Shown piece after piece: positions 9,220 through 18,838 of a DNA stretch of 64,000 nt (positions within the stretch are counted from its first letter, which is position 1; each line of letters begins with the position of its first letter). The notes beneath the pieces were generated by a model. The model did no database searches. It had not been told where the DNA came from and saw nothing but the letters and a program-made list of their open reading frames with translations. A program made the position numbers and the translations under genes. The stretch is taken from NCBI RefSeq assembly GCF_013416325.1, contig NZ_JACCGK010000002.1, positions 1 through 64,000 of the forward strand, given 5' to 3'. Source of the DNA: Vreelandella sedimenti. Its GTDB lineage: Bacteria > Pseudomonadota > Gammaproteobacteria > Pseudomonadales > Halomonadaceae.

Positions 9220-10379
9220 CACAGCCTACCCACAAAGCGTGCAATCCGCGCCACTGCCTCTTCCAGACGGGCCACATCATTGGTAAACGCAATGCGCACA
9301 TGGTGTTCGCCGCCACGTACGGCAAAATCAATACCCGGGGTAATGGCCACGTTTTCTTCCTGCAGCAGGCGCTCGCAGAAGGCCTGGCTATCGCGGCTGT
9401 AGTGGGAGATATCCAGCCACACATAAAACGCCCCCTGGGGCGGGAGATCCGGCGCCAGCCCCAAGCTTGCCAAACCTTTCAATAACACCTGACGGCGCTC
9501 TTTCAGGGTTGCACGGCGCTGTTCAAGAACACCCCGACACTCGGGCGTAAACGCCGCCAGGGCGGCATGCTGCGACGGCGTCGGCGCGGCCAGAAACATG
9601 TTCTGCGCCAGCCGCGTTAATGGCTCCACTGCATGCTCTGGCGCCACCAGCCAGCCCAGGCGCCAGCCGGTCATGCCAAAATATTTTGAAAAGCTGTTGA
9701 CCACAAAGGCGTTGGCGGAGAGCGAAGTCGCTGAGAGCGGCGCATCGTCGTAGTTGAGGCCCTGGTAGATCTCATCGACGATGACCTCGCCTTCGCGCTC
9801 AGCGACCGCTGCCAGCACTGCAGAGAGCTGTTGCGCGCTCAACGTGTGGCCGGTAGGGTTAGAGGGCGACGCCAACATCGCCAGGCTTGTGTCCTCACGC
9901 CAATGCTGGGCGACCAGGGCAGCGTCCAACTGCCAGCCACTATCTCGCCCCACGGATACCGCATCGATCTCAGCGCCAGCTAGCGCCATAAAGTGACGAT
10001 TGCAGGGATAGTTAGGGTCAGCCATCAGAACCCGCGAGCCGCTTTCGACTAATAACTGGCTCGCCAGCAGCAGTGCCCCCGACGCTCCTGGGGTTACCAA
10101 AATGCGCGCAGAATCAACCGTAGCGTTAAAGTGCTCTGCATAGTGCCCGGCGATCGCCTCGCGCAGCGCGGGGAGCCCAGCCGCTGGGGTATAGCGGGTA
10201 TGGCCACGGGCCAACGCCTGCTGCCCGGCAGCGATAATCGGCTCGGGGGTAGCAAAATCCGGCTCGCCTACTTCCAGGTGAATCACATCGTGGCCGGCGA
10301 CTTCCCGCGCCTGGGCCATTTCCAGCAAATGCATGACCCGAAAAGGGGCAACGTGATCGACACGCGAATTCCAGGCCAT
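9219..10379 (-). CDS. PLP-dependent class I/II aminotransferase
   Basis: Fold-type I aminotransferase of 386 residues. The PLP lysine lies in NSFSKYFGMTGWRLGW. SPSNPTGHTLS and the C-terminal HHVRIAFTN arginine region are present. It belongs to the broad aspartate/alanine aminotransferase-like subgroup; the substrate cannot be told from sequence. It is translationally coupled to sfsA through a TGATG overlap and is divergent from dksA. Confidence 0.88.
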   Translation of the reverse strand: MAWNSRVDHVAPFRVMHLLEMAQAREVAGHDVIHLEVGEPDFATPEPIIAAGQQALARGHTRYTPAAGLPALREAIAGHYAEHFNATVDSARILVTPGASGALLLASQLLVESGSRVLMADPNYPCNRHFMALAGAEIDAVSVGRDSGWQLDAALVAQHWREDTSLAMLASPSNPTGHTLSAQQLSAVLAAVAEREGEVIVDEIYQGLNYDDAPLSATSLSANAFVVNSFSKYFGMTGWRLGWLVAPEHAVEPLTRLAQNMFLAAPTPSQHAALAAFTPECRGVLEQRRATLKERRQVLLKGLASLGLAPDLPPQGAFYVWLDISHYSRDSQAFCERLLQEENVAITPGIDFAVRGGEHHVRIAFTNDVARLEEAVARIARFVGRL

Positions 10380-10594
10380 AACGGCTCCTTCATCTAATCA
10401 TTTTTGAAACTGGACAAATATTGAAAAACTAACTAAAACATGGCGCTAGTCATATTCAAGGCCAAACAATCGTCGAAAGCTCACCATTATGCTTGCAACC
10501 CAGTCATTTTTCAGCTAAACAAGCATCCCTTTGGCGTGAGATCGTGACAATCGCTCATGGTCGATCAGTAGTCACATATGTAAGGGGCAGTCCC

Positions 10595-11032
10595 ATGCCA
10601 GTAGCAGAAAAGAAACCGGAAGCGTCCAAGTCCTTCACTCCGTATGAGCCAGCGCCGGGTGAAGAGTATATGAACGAGCAGCAGCTAGCGCACTTCCGTC
10701 AGCTGCTGCTGGATTGGAAACAGGATCTCATGGAAGAGGTGGATCGTACCGTACGCCACCTGCAGGAAGATGCGAACAACTACGCCGACCCCGCCGACCG
10801 TGCGACCCAGGAAGAGGGCTTTAGCCTGGAACTGCGTACCCGGGATCGTGAGCGTAAGCTGCTCAAGAAAATTAACGAGACGCTAGATAACATCGATGAT
10901 GATGATTATGGCTTCTGCGAAGCCTGCGGCGTTGAAATCGGCATTCGTCGTTTAGAAGCTCGTCCCACCGCTACCCTCTGTGTGGATTGCAAAACCCTGG
11001 CGGAACTCAAAGAGAAACAGCTAGGCGGCTGA
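10595..11032 (+). CDS. dksA: RNA polymerase-binding transcription factor DksA
   Basis: Secondary-channel regulator acting with ppGpp in the stringent response. The 145-residue product has a coiled coil around residues 35-105 whose tip carries DPADRATQEE. A four-cysteine zinc finger follows (CEAC, then CVDC 17 residues later). The frame is open from 10493, but the ATG at 10595 with TAAGGGGCAG upstream matches the usual DksA length (about 145-150). The 34 upstream codons are therefore probably not translated. An intrinsic terminator follows at 11060. Confidence 0.97.
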   Translation: MPVAEKKPEASKSFTPYEPAPGEEYMNEQQLAHFRQLLLDWKQDLMEEVDRTVRHLQEDANNYADPADRATQEEGFSLELRTRDRERKLLKKINETLDNIDDDDYGFCEACGVEIGIRRLEARPTATLCVDCKTLAELKEKQLGG

Positions 11033-11059
11033 GCACTAAAAGACCGTGCTACTCGAACG

Positions 11060-11085
11060 CGGGCACCTTAGGGTGCCCGTTTTTG
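11060..11085 (+). terminator. Intrinsic terminator after dksA
   Basis: Perfect 8-bp stem CGGGCACC/GGTGCCCG with a short TTAG loop, followed directly by TTTTT. It lies 28 bp after the dksA stop and separates dksA from gluQ. Confidence 0.93.
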
Positions 11086-11133
11086 TGAATGGCTTTTTGT
11101 GAATAATCAGCCCCTTTCAACAACGACGCTACT

Positions 11134-12045
11134 ATGAATGATTTTGCTCGCTACCGCGGTCGCTTTGCTCCTACGCCCTCTGGCCCGCTGCACTTTGGCT
11201 CTTTGGTCGCCGCCTTAGGCAGCTATTTAGATGCCCGCGCGGCCGATGGGCAGTGGCTGGTACGCATTGAAGATATCGACCCACCGCGCTGCCCTGAAGG
11301 CGCGGCGAGCACTATCCTTCGCCAGTTGGAAACCTTCGGCCTGGAGTGGGACGAAGCGGTAATGTGGCAGCACACCCGCGGCGATGCTTACCAACAGGCG
11401 CTTGACCAACTTGTCCAACTCGGCCTTGCCTACCCCTGCAGCTGTTCGCGCAAGCAGTGGCAGACGTTTGATATCTACCCCGGCTGGTGCCGCGATGGCG
11501 TTTGCGATGCGAATAAACCGGTGGCCTGGCGGCTGCGCAGCGACCGTGGCGAGCGCCCTATCCGCTGGCAAGACCGGCTGTTCGGCGAGCAGCAGTTTGA
11601 CCCGGCTGAACTAGGCGATGTGGTATTAAAGCGCAAAGATTACCTCTGGGCGTATCAGCTCGCCGTGGTAGTGGATGACGCCGAGCAGCAGATTACCGAT
11701 GTGGTACGCGGGCTCGATTTGCTCGATAACACCCCTTGGCAGCGCCAATTGCAGAACGCGCTTCAGCTACCGCAGCCGCGTTACCTGCATTTGCCACTCA
11801 TTGTGACCGCTGAAGGGCAAAAGCTCTCCAAGCAAAACCTGGCCCCGGCCCTGGCAGAAGACGAGCAGAAAGTGCGCTTCCAGCTCTTTCAGGCGCTGGA
11901 AGCGCTTGATCAAGCGCCGCCACAAGAACTTGCCTCAGAGCCCCCCGCGACTCAGCTACACTGGGCGGTAGAGAACTGGTCGTTGGCACGGTTAAGCCCA
12001 ACGGCACACCGTTTAAATCCCTCTTCACCTCCAGTAGGAGATTGA
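11134..12045 (+). CDS. gluQ: Glutamyl-Q tRNA(Asp) synthetase
   Basis: Truncated GluRS paralogue that attaches glutamate to queuosine at position 34 of tRNA-Asp. The 303-residue sequence has the class I motif [10 protein letters not shown]. Zinc ligands are CSCS and the later YPGWC. The KMSKS equivalent is KLSKQN. No anticodon-binding domain is present, as expected. It follows dksA in the conserved gammaproteobacterial order. Its stop is one base before the ATG of the small cbrX-like gene, so it probably leads the cbrXAB transcript. Confidence 0.94.
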   Translation: MNDFARYRGRFAPTPSGPLHFGSLVAALGSYLDARAADGQWLVRIEDIDPPRCPEGAASTILRQLETFGLEWDEAVMWQHTRGDAYQQALDQLVQLGLAYPCSCSRKQWQTFDIYPGWCRDGVCDANKPVAWRLRSDRGERPIRWQDRLFGEQQFDPAELGDVVLKRKDYLWAYQLAVVVDDAEQQITDVVRGLDLLDNTPWQRQLQNALQLPQPRYLHLPLIVTAEGQKLSKQNLAPALAEDEQKVRFQLFQALEALDQAPPQELASEPPATQLHWAVENWSLARLSPTAHRLNPSSPPVGD

Positions 12046-12046
12046 T

Positions 12047-12223
12047 ATGTATGTCTATCGCATCATGCTGTTTTTGGTGTTTGGCGGCTACCTGCTCTCT
12101 CCGCTACTGATGAATGGCTGGAGCGACCCTGAGGCCGCCTGGTACCGGCCGTTTGCGATTTGGGGTGGGTTGATTGCGTTAACCCTCTGGCTGGAGCAAA
12201 AGAGGAAGCTTGATGAACGTTGA
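12047..12223 (+). CDS. cbrX: Small membrane protein, CbrX-like
   Basis: A 58-codon frame lies exactly between gluQ and cbrA. The start is an ATG preceded by a strong TAGGAG site with 7-bp spacing. The product has two hydrophobic helices, about residues 5-22 (LFLVFGGYLLSPLL) and 36-49 (FAIWGGLIALTLWL), separated by NGWSDPEAAWYRP, and a basic C-terminus QKRKLDER. In Pseudomonas a short ORF called CbrX sits in this place and is translationally coupled to cbrA. Here the stop overlaps the cbrA start by 11 bp. The name is assigned by position and size; function is unknown. Confidence 0.82.
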   Translation: MYVYRIMLFLVFGGYLLSPLLMNGWSDPEAAWYRPFAIWGGLIALTLWLEQKRKLDER

Positions 12224-15167
12224 GGTGCACGTTGAGATAGTCGGCGTCCTACTTCTTGGGCTGGGCTACCTGGCACTGCTGTTTGGCTGCGGTTTTGCGG
12301 TAGAGCGCGGCTGGGTGCCGGTACGTATTACCCGCCACCCGATTGTTTACACCCTTGCCCTGGGTGTTTATGCCAGCGCCTGGGCGATTTACGGCAGCGT
12401 GGAAATGGCTGCCCACGCGGGGTTTGGCTTCCTCGCCTACTACCTGGGCGCAGCGGGCGCCTTCTTGCTCGCCCCTGTGCTACTGGTACCCATCCAGCGC
12501 ATTACCCGCACCTATCAACTAACGTCATTGGCGGATCTGTTTGCCTTTCGCTTTCGCTCTCGTTGGGCGGGTACGCTGGTCACCATCGTCAGTCTACTGG
12601 CGGTGCTGCCGCTGCTCGGCATTCAAGTCCAAACCCTGAGCGAAGCCATCAATATCATCACCGCCAGCCAAGCAGGAGGTAGCGTTGCGCTACTTTTTTG
12701 CGCCGTAATTGCCGCCTTTGCAGTCATTTTCGGTGCGCGCCACAGCCAGTCTCACGGCCGCCACGACACTCTGCTTAGCGCCATTGCGTTTGAATCCATT
12801 GTTAAACTGTTGGCCATGCTGGGGCTCGGCGTGGTGGCGCTATGGATGGTGTTTGACGGCCCAGGCGACCTGCAGCTGTGGCTGGAGGGCCCTGGCGCTA
12901 TTCTTCAACAACAGACACCCAAACTTGACCCGGCCCAGTGGCGAACCCTCCTGCTGCTGTTTTTTGCGGCGGCGTTTATGATGCCGCATCTGTTTCATAT
13001 CAGTTTTTCAGAAAGTCTATCGCGGCATACCCTGCTACAAGCGAGCTGGGCGCTGCCGCTTTTCCTGCTCTTAATGGCGCTACCTGTGCCGTTGATTTGG
13101 TGGGCCGCGCAGTCGGTCAGTCCCGACATACCCATCGCCGCCTATGCCGCCTACCTAATGACCGAACACTGGTGGGTAGGGGCACTGGCGTTTATCGGCG
13201 GGCTAGCCGCCGCCAGCGGCACCATGATTATGATTGCGCTAGCGCTTTCCGGCATGGTGCTTAATCATATTGTACTGGTAGCGAGGCCCCCGGAAGCGCG
13301 CAGTGATCTCTACGGCTGGCTGCTGTGGCTGCGCCGTGGGCTAGTGGTCGCTGTAATTATCAGCGGCTGGGTGTTTTACCAGTGGGTAGGGCGCCATCAT
13401 GGGCTCATCGGTTTGGGATTAGCCGCGTTTGTGGGGATGGCCCAGTGCCTGCCTGGCATGCTGGCGCTGCTCTACTGGCCGGGCGCTAATCGTAAAGGCA
13501 TGATTATTGGCCTCATCGCAGGCATCGGCGTATGGCTATGGGGGCTATGGCTGCCGCTCATGCTCTCGCTACCGGCGCTGCCCTTTACCCCGCTTACCGA
13601 CACTGGTGCGCCGGTTTGGTACAACGTCACGCTGCTCTCGTTAGCGGTCAATATCCTGCTGTTGATTGTGATATCGCTGTTTACGCGTATTTCTGAAGGT
13701 GAGCAGTCCGCCGCGGAAGCGTGCTCCGTCGATGCAGTTATCCGCTCCAAACGTTTCCCACTGGAAGCCGCCACGGCGAGCGATTTTTCTACTCACTTAG
13801 CCCACGCCCTCGGCGATGAGGCGGCTAGCCGTGAAGTGAAGCGGGCATTGCAAGCACTCAACTTAACGCCCCAGGAGCGCCGTCCCTACGCGCTGCGTCG
13901 ATTACGTGACCGTATTCAGGCCAATCTCTCGGGCCTAATGGGCCCATCGGTGGCGCGGGATATTGTTGATCGCTATCTACCCTACCGCCATGACGACGCC
14001 CCTGAAACCGACGATATTCATTTTGTCGAGAGCCGCTTGGAAGCCTACCGATCACGCCTGACTGGGTTAGCCCGTGAACTCGACGGTTTGCGCCGCCATC
14101 ATCGCCAAACCCTGGCCTATTTACCGGTGGGGCTGTGTGTTTTGGGCGATGATGATGAGCTGCTAATGTGGAATCAGGCGCTCTCTCAACTCTCGGGCAT
14201 TAGCGGTGAAAGCGTGATCGGTTCACGCCGCGACAGCCTGCCTGCCCCCTGGCCCAGCCTACTCGGCGGCGTGCTGGAAACCACATCAACACCGCTCTAC
14301 AAACAGGCGGTCACGCTGCACGGTAAAGACTATTTTTTGACCCTGCACAAAGCGATTCTCAGCGGTAGTGACAGCCGTGGCGGCAGCGTTATTTTGATTG
14401 AGGACCATACCGAAATGAAATGGTTGGAAGATGAGTTGGTGCATGCAGCGCGCCTTGCCTCTATCGGCCAGTTAGCCGCTGGGGTCGCCCACGAAATTGG
14501 CAACCCAATTACCGGCATCTCGTCGCTGGCGCAAAATCTACGCTACGACACTAACGACCCCACCCTGCTAGAAGCCGCCGACCAAATCCAGCAGTTGACC
14601 CAACGGGTCACCAAAATCGTTAACTCACTGGTTGGCTTTGCCCATGGGGGACGCCAATCGGTACCGCTCCCTGCCTCACCTGTGGCACTTGCATCAATTA
14701 GTGAAGATGCGCTGCACTTGATCCACCTCGCCCGCTCGGGAGAGGATGTTACCTTAACCAATGAAACGCCTGACGACGTGGTGGTGCGCGGCGATGCCCA
14801 GCGATTAACGCAAGTGATGGTCAACCTGCTGAGCAATGCGCGGGATGCCTGCGGCCAAGGGGGAGAGGTTCACATGACCGCAGGGCGCCACGAGCAGCTT
14901 GTCTGGTGGCGGATAACCGATAACGGTCAGGGCATCGACCCACGAGTGCGCGAGCACCTATTCGAGCCCTTTACCACCACCAAACCCGCCGGCGAGGGCA
15001 CCGGTCTGGGCCTTTCATTGGCCTACCAGATTATCAATGAGCACCAGGGTAAAATAGACGTGGCTTCGCCACCCCCGGGACAGCCTCGCGGCACGGCCAT
15101 TACGTTATGGCTGCCGCTTTACCAACAGGATGATCAGCCAACCCATGCCCAGGATTCTGATTGTTGA
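12213..15167 (+). CDS. cbrA: CbrA, transporter-coupled sensor histidine kinase
   Basis: 984-residue sensor of the CbrAB system, which controls carbon/nitrogen balance and catabolite repression in pseudomonads. Residues 1 to about 500 form a sodium:solute-symporter-like domain with about 12-13 membrane helices. A soluble linker and a PAS-like segment (about 630-730) follow. HisKA has the phospho-acceptor His at about residue 760 in [12 protein letters not shown]. The HATPase_c domain ([19 protein letters not shown]) is at the C-terminus. In Pseudomonas the SSS domain can move histidine; the ligand here is unknown. The start chosen is the ATG at 12213 inside the end of cbrX. The last 38 bp overlap the cbrB frame. 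Confidence 0.92.
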   Translation: MNVEVHVEIVGVLLLGLGYLALLFGCGFAVERGWVPVRITRHPIVYTLALGVYASAWAIYGSVEMAAHAGFGFLAYYLGAAGAFLLAPVLLVPIQRITRTYQLTSLADLFAFRFRSRWAGTLVTIVSLLAVLPLLGIQVQTLSEAINIITASQAGGSVALLFCAVIAAFAVIFGARHSQSHGRHDTLLSAIAFESIVKLLAMLGLGVVALWMVFDGPGDLQLWLEGPGAILQQQTPKLDPAQWRTLLLLFFAAAFMMPHLFHISFSESLSRHTLLQASWALPLFLLLMALPVPLIWWAAQSVSPDIPIAAYAAYLMTEHWWVGALAFIGGLAAASGTMIMIALALSGMVLNHIVLVARPPEARSDLYGWLLWLRRGLVVAVIISGWVFYQWVGRHHGLIGLGLAAFVGMAQCLPGMLALLYWPGANRKGMIIGLIAGIGVWLWGLWLPLMLSLPALPFTPLTDTGAPVWYNVTLLSLAVNILLLIVISLFTRISEGEQSAAEACSVDAVIRSKRFPLEAATASDFSTHLAHALGDEAASREVKRALQALNLTPQERRPYALRRLRDRIQANLSGLMGPSVARDIVDRYLPYRHDDAPETDDIHFVESRLEAYRSRLTGLARELDGLRRHHRQTLAYLPVGLCVLGDDDELLMWNQALSQLSGISGESVIGSRRDSLPAPWPSLLGGVLETTSTPLYKQAVTLHGKDYFLTLHKAILSGSDSRGGSVILIEDHTEMKWLEDELVHAARLASIGQLAAGVAHEIGNPITGISSLAQNLRYDTNDPTLLEAADQIQQLTQRVTKIVNSLVGFAHGGRQSVPLPASPVALASISEDALHLIHLARSGEDVTLTNETPDDVVVRGDAQRLTQVMVNLLSNARDACGQGGEVHMTAGRHEQLVWWRITDNGQGIDPRVREHLFEPFTTTKPAGEGTGLGLSLAYQIINEHQGKIDVASPPPGQPRGTAITLWLPLYQQDDQPTHAQDSDC

Positions 15168-16533
15168 AGATGAAGCGATTATTCGCAGCGCGCTAAAGCG
15201 CCTTCTGGAACGCCACGACTATACGGTCAGCGAAGCAGGCAGCGCTGAGGAGGCCAGCCAGCTTGAACTCGCAGGGTTCGACCTCATCATCAGCGACCTG
15301 CGTCTGCCGGGCGAACCGGGCACCTCGCTGATCACCGCCGCGGCCCCCGTGCCGGTATTGATCATGACCAGCTACGCCAGCATGCGCTCTGCGGTGGAAG
15401 CGCTCAAACAGGGGGCCGTGGACTACGTTGCCAAGCCCTTTGACCATGCGGAGCTATTGGAGACCGTTGAGCGGATCCTGCACAAGCAGTCGATGCAGCA
15501 GAGTCCGCCCCCGGCTATCACCGATGCAGGCGGCAGCCGACAAACCATGATCGGCAACTGCGTTGCCATGCAGCAGGTCTACACCCGCATTAGTAAAACC
15601 GCCCCCGCCGATGTCACCGTATTGATTCTTGGCGAGTCAGGTACCGGCAAGGAGCTGGTGGCACGCGCCATTCACCAGCAGAGCAAGCGCGCCAAGGCAC
15701 CGTTGATCTGCGTCAACTGCGCGGCGATTCCTGAAACGCTGATCGAATCAGAGCTGTTTGGCCATGAGAAAGGCGCTTTTACCGGCGCCAGCGCTGCGCG
15801 CACTGGGTTAGTCGAAGCCGCTGATGGCGGTACGCTATTTTTGGATGAGATTGGTGAACTACCGCTGGATGCCCAGGCGCGCCTGCTACGCGTTCTCCAA
15901 GAGGGTGAAATCCGTAAAATTGGTTCGGTAGAAACCCGTCACGTTAATGTCCGCCTGATTGCGGCCACCCATCGTGACCTGCGAGCGCTGTCAAAAACCG
16001 GTGAGTTCCGCCTTGACCTTTACTACCGGCTGAACGTGATGCAGATCGAACTGCCGCCGCTGCGCGAGCGCGAGGATGATGTGCTTGAGATCGCCGACAT
16101 TCTGCTCGACAAGGCGTGTAAACGCCACGAACGCACGGGCCTGCGTTTGTCCCGCGCAGCCCGCCAGGATCTGCGCGACTACCCTTGGCCGGGTAACGTT
16201 CGCGAGCTGGAGAATGCCCTTGAGCGCGGAGTGATTCTTGCCGAGGGGCATCTGATCCACCCGGATGATCTAGGCCTGGCGCCAGCCCCACCTCGTCCCC
16301 ATGCACCTCTCGCTAACTCCTCCGCTAGCAGTGGTCACGGGGATAAAAACGCTGAAGAGAATGAAGATGATCTCTCTTTAGAAGATTATTTTCAGCACTT
16401 TGTGCTCGAGCACCAAGATCAAATGAGTGAAACCGAATTGGCACAAAAACTGGGCATTAGCCGTAAAAACCTTTGGGAGCGACGTCAGAGGCTTGGCATA
16501 CCGCGCAAAAAAACCGCCCGGCGCCCAGGTTAA
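15130..16533 (+). CDS. cbrB: CbrB, sigma-54-dependent response regulator
   Basis: NtrC-type activator partner of CbrA. A receiver domain carries the phospho-Asp at about D56 in IISDLRLPG. The AAA+ domain has Walker A GESGTGKE, the sigma-54 contact loop GAFTGA and Walker [12 protein letters not shown] Fis-type HTH is at the C-terminus ([20 protein letters not shown]). It has 467 residues from the ATG at 15130; a second in-frame ATG at 15145 would start directly at [10 protein letters not shown]. The overlap with cbrA suggests coupling. Its likely direct target is the sigma-54 promoter at 16757. Confidence 0.93.
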   Translation: MISQPMPRILIVEDEAIIRSALKRLLERHDYTVSEAGSAEEASQLELAGFDLIISDLRLPGEPGTSLITAAAPVPVLIMTSYASMRSAVEALKQGAVDYVAKPFDHAELLETVERILHKQSMQQSPPPAITDAGGSRQTMIGNCVAMQQVYTRISKTAPADVTVLILGESGTGKELVARAIHQQSKRAKAPLICVNCAAIPETLIESELFGHEKGAFTGASAARTGLVEAADGGTLFLDEIGELPLDAQARLLRVLQEGEIRKIGSVETRHVNVRLIAATHRDLRALSKTGEFRLDLYYRLNVMQIELPPLREREDDVLEIADILLDKACKRHERTGLRLSRAARQDLRDYPWPGNVRELENALERGVILAEGHLIHPDDLGLAPAPPRPHAPLANSSASSGHGDKNAEENEDDLSLEDYFQHFVLEHQDQMSETELAQKLGISRKNLWERRQRLGIPRKKTARRPG

Positions 16534-16543
16534 GCACCTGGGC
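16523..16543 (+). other. Hairpin spanning the cbrB stop codon
   Basis: GCCCAGGT (16523-16530) pairs with ACCTGGGC (16536-16543) around the TAA. No U-run follows, so it is at best a processing or pausing hairpin at the end of the cbrXAB message. Confidence 0.45.
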
Positions 16544-16632
16544 ATTGCTATCCACTCACGCTTCCACCCTACGACTATCGTCTAATATGCTGATTTAAAT
16601 AAGAAATATTCTGCCTTTCACTACCCAGGCAC

Positions 16633-16683
16633 TGTTACCTTCCCACACAACGCCGCGCACAAACGAACGCGAAAAGGGTAACA
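16633..16683 (+). promoter_or_regulatory. Candidate CbrB activator half-sites (TGTTAC ... GTAACA)
   Basis: TGTTAC at 16633-16638 and its inverse GTAACA at 16678-16683 lie 75-125 bp upstream of the sigma-54 promoter. That is the normal distance for an NtrC-type upstream activating sequence. Half-sites of this form have been described for CbrB targets in Pseudomonas with a shorter spacer (from memory); here the two halves are 39 bp apart, so each might belong to a separate degenerate site. The assignment is an inference. Confidence 0.45.
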
Positions 16684-16756
16684 CTTCTCGCGCCGTAAAG
16701 TTCCGCAACGACTTTAAAAACGCCAACCTTCTGAAATTTATAATTTATTAAATAGG

Positions 16757-16772
16757 TGGCACAGGGCCTGCA
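16757..16772 (+). promoter_or_regulatory. Sigma-54 promoter of the CrcZ-like RNA
   Basis: TGGCAC-N5-CTGCA matches the -24/-12 consensus TGGCAC-N5-TTGCA with the invariant GG and GC exactly 10 bases apart. Transcription would begin near 16782 (GGGTAAG). It lies directly downstream of a sigma-54 activator gene, cbrB, which makes a chance match unlikely. Confidence 0.82.
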
Positions 16773-16782
16773 GTATTACTGG

Positions 16783-17246
16783 GTAAGAAAAACAAACTGG
16801 GCATAGCGGTAGGTCACCAACAAAAACAATATGACCTTGACCCAACCTGAGCCACAACAAAAACAACAAGGCCAGGTAGAGATAACGGTACTAACAAGAA
16901 CAACAGGCTCGAATCTCATTACTTGCTTGCGCAGGCAACACAGGCGCAGCGAACAACAACAAAAGTTAGCAAGTGGCCCGAAAGGACGCGACGTACAACG
17001 TGACTTGGCATCCTAACAACAACAATAGCTGTCAGTGTGTACACCCCGGCGCTAATAATAATTCCCCGGGGGGAGAAAAGTTCGCGGTTGGATTATTGTT
17101 TTGAATACGAGGCGGTCGGAACCATCGTGATCCTTACGCCTACCGACTGCGGTGCGTATTCAGGGCGATGTGCCATCATGAAGAAAAATAGCAGCACGGA
17201 CGCTGATTAATTGCTTGATAGGGGAGGCTCTTTTAGCCTCCCCTTT
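16783..17246 (+). ncRNA. crcZ: CrcZ-like Hfq/Crc-sequestering small RNA
   Basis: The cbrB-pcnB gap holds no credible protein gene. It starts at a sigma-54 promoter, ends at an intrinsic terminator, and carries at least six A-rich CA tracts of the AAnAAnAA type: near 16786-16797, 16819-16830, 16854-16870, 16892-16906, 16952-16964 and 17014-17026. This is the position, promoter type and motif content of Pseudomonas CrcZ, a decoy RNA that binds Hfq (with Crc) and lifts carbon catabolite repression. The predicted length of about 464 nt is similar to CrcZ (about 400 nt). The 5' end is inferred from the promoter; expression is not shown. Confidence 0.8.
17221..17246 (+). terminator. Intrinsic terminator of the CrcZ-like RNA
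   Basis: Perfect 9-bp stem GGGGAGGCT/AGCCTCCCC with a CTTTT loop, followed by TTT. It precedes pcnB by about 210 bp. Confidence 0.85.
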
Positions 17247-17300
17247 CCGTGTTTGAAATCTGGGTTTAAAACCTGTGTTAGCCCCCGCCAGCGTCAAGTG

Positions 17301-17340
17301 CTTTGCAAGCCGCTACTTTGCAAGCCGCTCTTTGCAAGCC
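17301..17340 (+). repeat. Short tandem repeat, unit CTTTGCAAGCCGCT(A)
   Basis: Three head-to-tail copies at 17301-17315, 17316-17329 and 17330-17340 (last one partial) lie between the CrcZ-like RNA terminator and pcnB. The rest of the 17247-17455 gap shows nothing else clear; it must hold the pcnB promoter and leader. Confidence 0.8.
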
Positions 17341-17455
17341 ATGAAGGGTCGGCTACACTCAGCCATTCGTGGTTTATGTACAGTACTCGTTTGACGTGTT
17401 TTCTAACGACTATTTTTACGACCATTTTTCGTACCCTGCGAGTTGAAATCGTCGC

Positions 17456-18838
17456 ATGTTTAAAGGATTTACCCGTTTCCTACACAGCCCGGGGGAGCAA
17501 TTGAAAACCTTGCTTGATCCCCAAGAGAGCACCACCAGCGCCCTCACTCCGCGCAACATACCACGCTCCGAGCACCCTGTTTCTCGCCAGCATATTAGCG
17601 ATGCCGCGTTAAAAGTGCTTTATCGCCTTAGCGGGGCTGGTTTCGACGCCTATTTGGTGGGCGGCTGCATTCGTGATGCGCTGCTTGGCAAGATGCCCAA
17701 AGATTTTGATGTCGCCACCAACGCCACTCCAGAGCAGGTTCGCGATCTATTTCGGAACTCACGCCTGATCGGCCGCCGTTTTCGGATTGTCCATGTGCGC
17801 TTTGGCCGCGAGGTCATTGAGGTCACCACCTTCCGTGGCAAACCCCAAGACGAGCATGGCGACCACATTGCCCACCAGTCCGATGAAGGGTTACTGCTGC
17901 GCGACAATGTATGGGGCAACATTGAAGAGGACGCGCTGCGGCGCGACTTCACCGTTAATGCGCTCTACTACAATATCGCCGACTTCAGCATCACCGATTT
18001 TGCCAATGGTGCCGAGGACATTAAGACCCGCACGCTGCGCCTGATTGGCGACCCGGCGACACGCTATCGTGAAGACCCGGTACGGATGCTGCGGGCGGTG
18101 CGTTTTGCGGCTAAGCTGGACTTCACACTAGACCCGGCCACCGAAGCGCCGATGTACGATCAGGCGCCGCTGCTGCTGCAGATTCCCCCAGCGCGGCTAT
18201 TCGATGAAGTGCTCAAGCTGTTTATGTCGGGCCACGGCTTGGTCACCTTCCGGCTGCTTAGCCACTACGGCCTATTCGGCATGCTGTTCCCCGAGGCCGA
18301 AGAAGCCATGGCCGATGCTGCCTGGGCCGAAGAGCTGATTGAGCAGGCGCTGACCAATACCGATAAACGCATTGCCGAAGATCGCCCCGTCACCCCGGCC
18401 TTTCTGCTGGCTGCGTTTTTATGGGCACCGGTCAAACATCGTCAGGAAGCGCTGGAACAAGAAGGCATGCCGCCTATTCCCGCGCTTCAAGCAGCCGCTC
18501 AACAGGTGGTATCCCGTCAGCTAGAGTTCACATCGATTCCCAAGCGCTTTGGCATCCCGATGCGGGAAATTTGGGAATTACAGCAGCGCCTACCCCAGCG
18601 GCGCGGTAAAAAAGCCTTTCAAACCCGCGAACATGCGCGTTTCAGAGCTGGCTATGACCTGCTGCTGCTGCGCGAACAGGCGGGCGAGATACCGAGTGGT
18701 TTAGGCGAATGGTGGACGGCGTTTCAACGCGGCGATGAGCACGAACAGCGTCGCCTGCTGCAAAAAGTTGGCGGCGACCCCGCCAGCCAGGGCGACCGCC
18801 GTCGCAAACGGCGCCGTAAGCCGAGCGCGCCAGAGTAG
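17456..18838 (+). CDS. pcnB: Poly(A) polymerase I
   Basis: Adds 3' poly(A) tails that promote RNA decay. The class II nucleotidyltransferase head has GGCIRDALLG and the catalytic DFD in PKDFDVATNATPEQ. RNA-binding motifs RRDFTVNALYY and DPVRMLRAVRF follow. The 460-residue protein ends in a very basic tail (RRRKRRRKPS), usual for PcnB rather than the CCA-adding enzyme. The stop overlaps the folK GTG by one base (TAGTG), so the two are coupled. Confidence 0.95.
   Translation: MFKGFTRFLHSPGEQLKTLLDPQESTTSALTPRNIPRSEHPVSRQHISDAALKVLYRLSGAGFDAYLVGGCIRDALLGKMPKDFDVATNATPEQVRDLFRNSRLIGRRFRIVHVRFGREVIEVTTFRGKPQDEHGDHIAHQSDEGLLLRDNVWGNIEEDALRRDFTVNALYYNIADFSITDFANGAEDIKTRTLRLIGDPATRYREDPVRMLRAVRFAAKLDFTLDPATEAPMYDQAPLLLQIPPARLFDEVLKLFMSGHGLVTFRLLSHYGLFGMLFPEAEEAMADAAWAEELIEQALTNTDKRIAEDRPVTPAFLLAAFLWAPVKHRQEALEQEGMPPIPALQAAAQQVVSRQLEFTSIPKRFGIPMREIWELQQRLPQRRGKKAFQTREHARFRAGYDLLLLREQAGEIPSGLGEWWTAFQRGDEHEQRRLLQKVGGDPASQGDRRRKRRRKPSAPE

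Noticed and set aside
10493..10594. 34-codon N-terminal extension of dksA
   Set aside because: DksA family length and the TAAGGGG site both favour the ATG at 10595. The extension does not resemble the family.
16831..17016. 61-codon frame inside the cbrB-pcnB gap
   Set aside because: Its Gln/Lys/Thr-rich product comes from the repeated CAA/AAC tracts of the CrcZ-like RNA. No ribosome site or homology was recognised.
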